From Bacillus_BU sp051233475 (lineage in GTDB: Bacteria > Bacillota > Bacilli > Bacillales > Cytobacillaceae), in the NCBI RefSeq assembly GCF_051233475.1, contig NZ_JBKFGH010000004.1, positions 305,372 to 369,371 on the forward strand: DNA of 64,000 bases. The letters are read 5' to 3'. Below the pieces are notes generated by a model. It was not told the DNA's origin. It did no database searches and saw only the letters and a list, made by a program, of their open reading frames with translations. Position 1 is the first letter of the stretch, and each line of letters starts with the position of its first letter. A program made the translations under genes and the position numbers. Shown here piece after piece: positions 60,209-64,000 of this stretch.

Positions 60209-61448
60209 TATTCAAAGCATAAATTTCTTTCAACTTTTGATCTGATGGCAGGAAGCTGGCGACGACGCCAAGCAGTGGTAAAAGCCCGACTAAGATGATG
60301 GTCTTTTCTAAACCAATTAAATCTGCTAAAAAGCCAAGACCCATTGACCCGATTGCCCCCATTCCAAACGCTAACCCAACGGTTAAACCAGCCATCGTTC
60401 CTATTTTTCCAGGAAAGAGCTCTTGAGCATAAACAACCGTCACAGAAAAGCTAGACATTAATAAAAAGCCGGTGACAGTCAAGAGACCAAAGGCAACATA
60501 GCTTGGAACGAACGGGATTAAAATGGTCAGTGGAGCTGATCCAATTAATGATATAAAAATGATATTCTTTTTCCCAAAACGGTCTGCTAACGGTCCTCCA
60601 AAAAAAGTTCCAATTGCCCCGGTCAATAAAAACGCAAATATATAAACCTGAGCTTCTTTTATCGAAAGGGTATACTTTTCAATCCCATAAAACGCATAAA
60701 AGTTTGTAATTCCTGAGATATACCATGATCTTGCAAAAATTAAAAATAAGATTAAGATAAGGGCTGCCCAAACGGCTCTTGGATATGTTTGCGCCGAATC
60801 GGAGGGTGCAGTCTTTTGATTTTTGCGAACTAGCTGATCTGCTTGAAGTTTAGCGGTATACCATCTAGAGATATAGTAAAGTAATGCGACCGCAGTAGCG
60901 GCCACGAGAATAAACCAGGACGCTCCCCTTTGACCAAGTGGAACGAGGATAGCTGCTGTAATAAGTGGGGCCAATGCTTGCCCGGTATTTCCGCCGACTT
61001 GGTAAATGGATTGTCCTAACCCCCTGCGAGGTCCGGAAGCCAGGAAGGCCACTCGTGAGCCTTCAGGATGAAAAATAGAAGAGCCCAACCCAATTAATGC
61101 TACCGATAATATAATGAATTCAAACCGAGGAGCAAATGCAAGACCAGTAACCCCAATCATCGTTATTGAAAGGGCGATAGGTAGCGTATAGGGTCTTGGT
61201 TTTTTGTCGGAGATCATCCCGATAACGGGCTGTAAAAGCGAAGCAACGATATTTAATGAAAAAGCAATCATTCCTAATTGTGTATAAGAAAGCCCCATTG
61301 ATTTTTCTAAAATAGGGAACATAGCCGGAACGACGGCTTGCAGTGAATCGTTTAATAAATGGCATAAGCCAAGGAGGAATAAGATTTTATAGGTGGTTGC
61401 TGCTTGATTATTACTATTATTGCTCATAGATAACGCCTGTTGACTCAT
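60204..61448 (-). CDS. MFS exporter, Fsr (fosmidomycin resistance)-like
   Basis: A 414-residue transporter with 12 predicted helices. CHLLNDSLQAVVPAMFP in helix 1 and GSSIFHPEGSRVAF in helix 4 are features of Fsr-type exporters. The polar N-terminus (MSQQALSMSNNSNNQ) and the loop after helix 6 are cytosolic. It faces away from a marR gene across a repeat-filled gap, so MarR may regulate it. The substrate is not known. Confidence 0.85.
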   Translation of the reverse strand: MSQQALSMSNNSNNQAATTYKILFLLGLCHLLNDSLQAVVPAMFPILEKSMGLSYTQLGMIAFSLNIVASLLQPVIGMISDKKPRPYTLPIALSITMIGVTGLAFAPRFEFIILSVALIGLGSSIFHPEGSRVAFLASGPRRGLGQSIYQVGGNTGQALAPLITAAILVPLGQRGASWFILVAATAVALLYYISRWYTAKLQADQLVRKNQKTAPSDSAQTYPRAVWAALILILFLIFARSWYISGITNFYAFYGIEKYTLSIKEAQVYIFAFLLTGAIGTFFGGPLADRFGKKNIIFISLIGSAPLTILIPFVPSYVAFGLLTVTGFLLMSSFSVTVVYAQELFPGKIGTMAGLTVGLAFGMGAIGSMGLGFLADLIGLEKTIILVGLLPLLGVVASFLPSDQKLKEIYALNK

Positions 61449-61569
61449 TTTTTTGACCTTCTCCCCAAAAAAATATAAAAAAGTGAATTTTTTCCTATAC
61501 TATGTATCATACAGAATATCTTTATTAATTAGAATGATTTTGTTTATAGGCAGCCCTACATATTCAATG

Positions 61570-61756
61570 TTTAGGGCACTAACACCGCTTTTAGTACCCT
61601 GTTTTCTTTTGTTCACCACAATTTAGGGCACTAACGCATCCTTTAGTGCCCTGTTTTCCGATGGCTACCATGATTTAGGGCACTAACACCTTCTTTAGTA
61701 CCCTGTTTACCTTTGTTGACCACAATTTAGGGCACTAACACTTCCTTAGTGCCTCT
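61570..61756 (+). repeat. Tandem array of four 52-bp terminator-like hairpin units
   Basis: Units start at 61571, 61623, 61675 and 61727 (exact 52-bp period), the last one cut short. Each holds AGGGCACTAA paired with TTTAGTGCCCT (or a one-base variant TTTAGTACCCT) and then TTTT. The remainder (GTTGACCACAAT-like) is more variable. The array lies between two divergent genes. It is unrelated in sequence to the array at 31235 but has the same period. Confidence 0.9.
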
Positions 61757-61780
61757 TTTTCTGGTTTCACCAACCGACAA

Positions 61781-61809
61781 TTGACACACTTATCCAATTT
61801 TAATATACT
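61781..61809 (+). promoter_or_regulatory. Sigma-A promoter of the marR gene
   Basis: TTGACA (61781-61786), 17-base spacer, TATACT (61804-61809). The start would be near 61816, 44 bases before the ATG. Confidence 0.75.
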
Positions 61810-61859
61810 TATTTTGAATTCAAGATTCTTATCTTTCATTATAAAGGAATGGATACCAT

Positions 61860-62300
61860 ATGAGTTCTGAGCAAATTAATCAATCATTAAAATTATTTAT
61901 TGTGTTATCTCGTTCTTATAAAGCGATTAATGAACAAGTAAATAAATTTATTGCAGCAAATGGGTTAAATCCCACTGAATTTGCAGTATTAGAGCTTCTC
62001 TATCATAAAGGAGATCAACCTTTACAGCAAATTGGCGGGAAGATTTTGCTTGCAAGCGGAAGTATTACTTATGTTGTAGATAAACTGGAACAAAAAGGAC
62101 TATTAAAAAGAGTGGCCTGCCCAAATGATCGAAGGGTCACCTATGCCCAAATTACCGAAGAGGGAAAACAATTTATTGACAATATTTTCCCAGAACATGA
62201 ACAGAAAATAAATGATTTGATGACAGTCCTCTCAGATGAAGAGCAGAAAACGGCTATCGAATTACTGAAAAAATTAGGCCTATCAGTAGGGAAATATTAA
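61860..62300 (+). CDS. MarR-family transcriptional regulator
   Basis: A 146-residue winged-helix dimer. The recognition helix is LLASGSITYVVDKLEQKGL and the wing is RVACPNDRRVTYAQIT. One Cys (residue about 84) in the wing could allow redox sensing, as in OhrR-like members, but an N-terminal OhrR cysteine is absent. The first ATG (61860) lacks a strong ribosome binding site (AAAGGAATGG). A likely target is the divergent MFS gene. Confidence 0.9.
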   Translation: MSSEQINQSLKLFIVLSRSYKAINEQVNKFIAANGLNPTEFAVLELLYHKGDQPLQQIGGKILLASGSITYVVDKLEQKGLLKRVACPNDRRVTYAQITEEGKQFIDNIFPEHEQKINDLMTVLSDEEQKTAIELLKKLGLSVGKY

Positions 62301-62302
62301 AG

Positions 62303-62327
62303 AGCGGTCATATTCTGACTGCTTTTT
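62303..62327 (+). terminator. Terminator after marR
   Basis: AGCGGTCA / TGACTGCT stem with five-base loop, then T. Confidence 0.75.
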
Positions 62328-62332
62328 CTGTT

Positions 62333-62645
62333 TGGCTGTGTTAAAGAGCAATGTTGATTTTGAGCATTCTGTTGATTGGAGCGGAAGGTGCGAGACTCCT
62401 GCGGGAGAAGGTGTCACGGGAGACCCCACAGGCGCTATGGCGCCGAGGAGAAGGAAAAGCGGAAGCGGCTTGTCCAGGGGCGACAGGCATAAGCCAATCC
62501 GGCATGAAGGTCGTTCTTTGACCTTCTTGACGGATTGGCTTATGACCCCGAGCCCCTAGCCGCTGCAGCTAGACAGGCTCCCGGACTCCCCCGCTGGGTC
62601 GCTAAGCACCTGCAGCGGAAATCAACAGCCATATTTAACAGAGCC
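62333..62645. repeat. Composite repeat: GTTGATT family copy carrying a nested second repeat
   Basis: The outer element has ends TGGCTGTGTTAAA and TTTAACAGAGCC and the inner GTTGATTGGAGCGGAAG / GCGGAAATCAACAG boundaries. At 62451-62575 it is interrupted by a block of the other family seen at 38504 (reverse orientation). That block contains a long stem, CATAAGCCAATCCG and GAAGGTC paired with GACCTTC and CGGATTGGCTTATG (62489-62543). An open frame across it is a by-product. Confidence 0.85.
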
Positions 62646-62681
62646 TTTCTGTTTAATAATACTTAAGGAGGTTGAGGAAAC

Positions 62682-64000
62682 ATGAAATTTGAAGAATATA
62701 CATATACTCGCCCCGATTTAAACAAAATCAAACCACAATTCGAACAAGAACTGGAACGATTTGAACGAGCTGAAACGATTCAAGAGCAAATTGACTCGAT
62801 AAAAAGGATCAATGAAATCCGTGATGGAATCGACACAATGTTTAATTTATGCTATATTCGCCATTCAATCGATACAAATGATGAGTATTATAAGGATGAG
62901 CAGGATTATATAGATGAAATCGAACCTGAAATTGAAGGGTTAACATTCAGATACTATCAAGCACTTGTAAACTCTAAATATCGAAATCAGTTAGAAGAAA
63001 AATGGGGAGAACAGTTATTTGCGCTTGCTGAAGCACAACTGAAAACATTCTCTCCCAAGATTGTCCCTCTTCTGCAACAAGAGAATAAACTGTCATCAGA
63101 ATATACAAAGCTTATCGCCTCCGCTAAAATTATGTTTGAGGGCAGCGAGCGGACATTGCCGCAACTAGAACCATTTGCTCAATCCCCGGATCAGAACATG
63201 AGAATTAAAGCAAATGAAGCTCGATTTGGCTTTTTTGCAGAAAATGAAGCCAAATTGGATCAAATTTATGATGAATTAGTAAAAGTAAGAACTGAAATTG
63301 CAAAGGCTTTAGGCTACTCCAGTTTTGTTGAACTCGGGTATTATCGAATGAGTAGAACCGATTATAATCCGGACATGGTCGCTAACTTTCGAAATCAAGT
63401 GAAAGAATTTATTGTCCCTTTAGCAACAAAATTAAAAGACCGACAAAGTAAACGAATTGGTGTTGAAAAGCTAAAATACTATGATGAACCAATAATTTAT
63501 CATTCAGGTAATGCAACACCAAAGGGAAGTCCTGAATGGATTATTCAAAGCGGTCAAAAAATGTATAATGAGTTATCAACTGAAACAGGCGAGTTTTTCT
63601 CGTTTATGACTGAAAATAACTTGATGGACTTAGTTGCCAAAAAAGGAAAAGCTGGCGGAGGATATTGTACTTTTATCGAGAATTACAAAGCCCCGTTTAT
63701 TTTTTCTAACTTCAATGGGACGTCCGGCGATATTGATGTGTTGACACATGAAGCAGGGCATGCCTTCCAAGTATATTTAAGCAGGCACTTTGACATTCCG
63801 GAATATTACTGGCCAACATATGAAGCATGTGAAATTCATTCTATGAGTATGGAGTTCTTTACATGGCCATGGATGGTTGAATTTTTTAAGGAAGATACTG
63901 AGAAATATCAATTTGCTCACTTAAGTGGTGCGTTGCTGTTCTTGCCATATGGAGTTGCGGTGGATGAATTTCAACATTGGGTCTATGAGAATCCGAATGC
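62682..64000 (+). CDS. M3-family oligoendopeptidase, 3' end outside window
   Basis: The reading frame continues past the right edge; about 440 residues are visible. It is a zinc oligopeptidase of the PepF/M3 group. The catalytic HEAGH places zinc ligands at His356 and His360 and the base at Glu357. A glutamate-containing segment (YEACEIHSMSMEFF) follows at the usual distance. The ribosome binding site AAGGAGG lies about 14 bases before the ATG. It cleaves short peptides in the cytosol. Confidence 0.92.
   Translation, partial: MKFEEYTYTRPDLNKIKPQFEQELERFERAETIQEQIDSIKRINEIRDGIDTMFNLCYIRHSIDTNDEYYKDEQDYIDEIEPEIEGLTFRYYQALVNSKYRNQLEEKWGEQLFALAEAQLKTFSPKIVPLLQQENKLSSEYTKLIASAKIMFEGSERTLPQLEPFAQSPDQNMRIKANEARFGFFAENEAKLDQIYDELVKVRTEIAKALGYSSFVELGYYRMSRTDYNPDMVANFRNQVKEFIVPLATKLKDRQSKRIGVEKLKYYDEPIIYHSGNATPKGSPEWIIQSGQKMYNELSTETGEFFSFMTENNLMDLVAKKGKAGGGYCTFIENYKAPFIFSNFNGTSGDIDVLTHEAGHAFQVYLSRHFDIPEYYWPTYEACEIHSMSMEFFTWPWMVEFFKEDTEKYQFAHLSGALLFLPYGVAVDEFQHWVYENPN

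Noticed and set aside
62332..62559. 75-residue plus-strand reading frame
   Set aside because: It lies wholly inside a composite non-coding repeat.

Overview
The window looks like chromosomal DNA of an endospore-forming Bacillaceae (a Neobacillus- or Bacillus-like genome; the genus is inferred). The grounds are low GC, strong GGAGG-type ribosome binding sites, TTG starts, CcpA-type cre sites, an alpha/beta SASP gene, a Spo0E-like phosphatase, sigI-rsgI, and GC-rich dispersed repeats of a kind common between Bacillus genes. No rRNA, tRNA, CRISPR array, insertion sequence or prophage gene was seen. The window opens inside a sensor kinase gene and closes inside an M3 peptidase gene.

Positions 1-18550 hold a choline-degrading glycyl radical enzyme microcompartment (BMC) locus. 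It has a PocR-domain sensor kinase, an iron alcohol dehydrogenase, a choline-kinase-like phosphotransferase, a DMT permease, choline trimethylamine-lyase CutC and its activase CutD, two acylating aldehyde dehydrogenases, a PduL phosphotransacylase, EutP/EutJ/EutQ/EutT-like accessory proteins and eight shell proteins (six BMC-H type, one EutS-type, one EutN pentamer). No BMC-T shell protein is present. The expected flow is choline to trimethylamine plus acetaldehyde inside the shell, then acetaldehyde to ethanol or to acetyl-CoA and acetyl phosphate. The first aldehyde dehydrogenase has serine where the second has the catalytic cysteine, so it may be a pseudoenzyme. The EutT-like protein sits in a B12-independent pathway and keeps only part of its metal motif.

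Positions 18559-31080 are mostly housekeeping: a cysteine desulfurase with a Lin0512 protein, a class B PBP, KtrB, AroD, a MIP18/DUF59 protein, twin CrcB fluoride channels, release factor 3, SigI/RsgI and a SASP. Positions 31235-31612 carry a tandem array of 52-bp hairpin units.

Positions 31752-44846 are a 2-hydroxyacid region: glcDF with a CdaR regulator, an LctP permease, lutR and lutABC. cre sites and an exact match to the LutR operator pattern support catabolite and lactate control. Positions 45079-49470 hold a small operon with a secreted acidic protein, a tiny membrane-anchored protein bearing a flavinylation-like motif, ApbE and a ferric-reductase-like haem membrane protein, followed by a convergent two-component system. 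This is a candidate undescribed extracytosolic flavin redox module.

Positions 49700-64000 contain a 2-oxoacid:ferredoxin oxidoreductase, Ogt, Spo0E, a ZIP transporter, a fixABCX electron-transfer cluster, a hemerythrin protein, an MFS exporter, MarR and an M3 oligopeptidase. Three promoters in the window (sensor kinase, ferredoxin oxidoreductase, hemerythrin) each have an FNR-like box centred near -41.5 of a predicted start site. With the BMC, the ferredoxin-linked enzymes and fixABCX, this suggests a facultative anaerobe that ferments or respires small organic compounds when oxygen is low.
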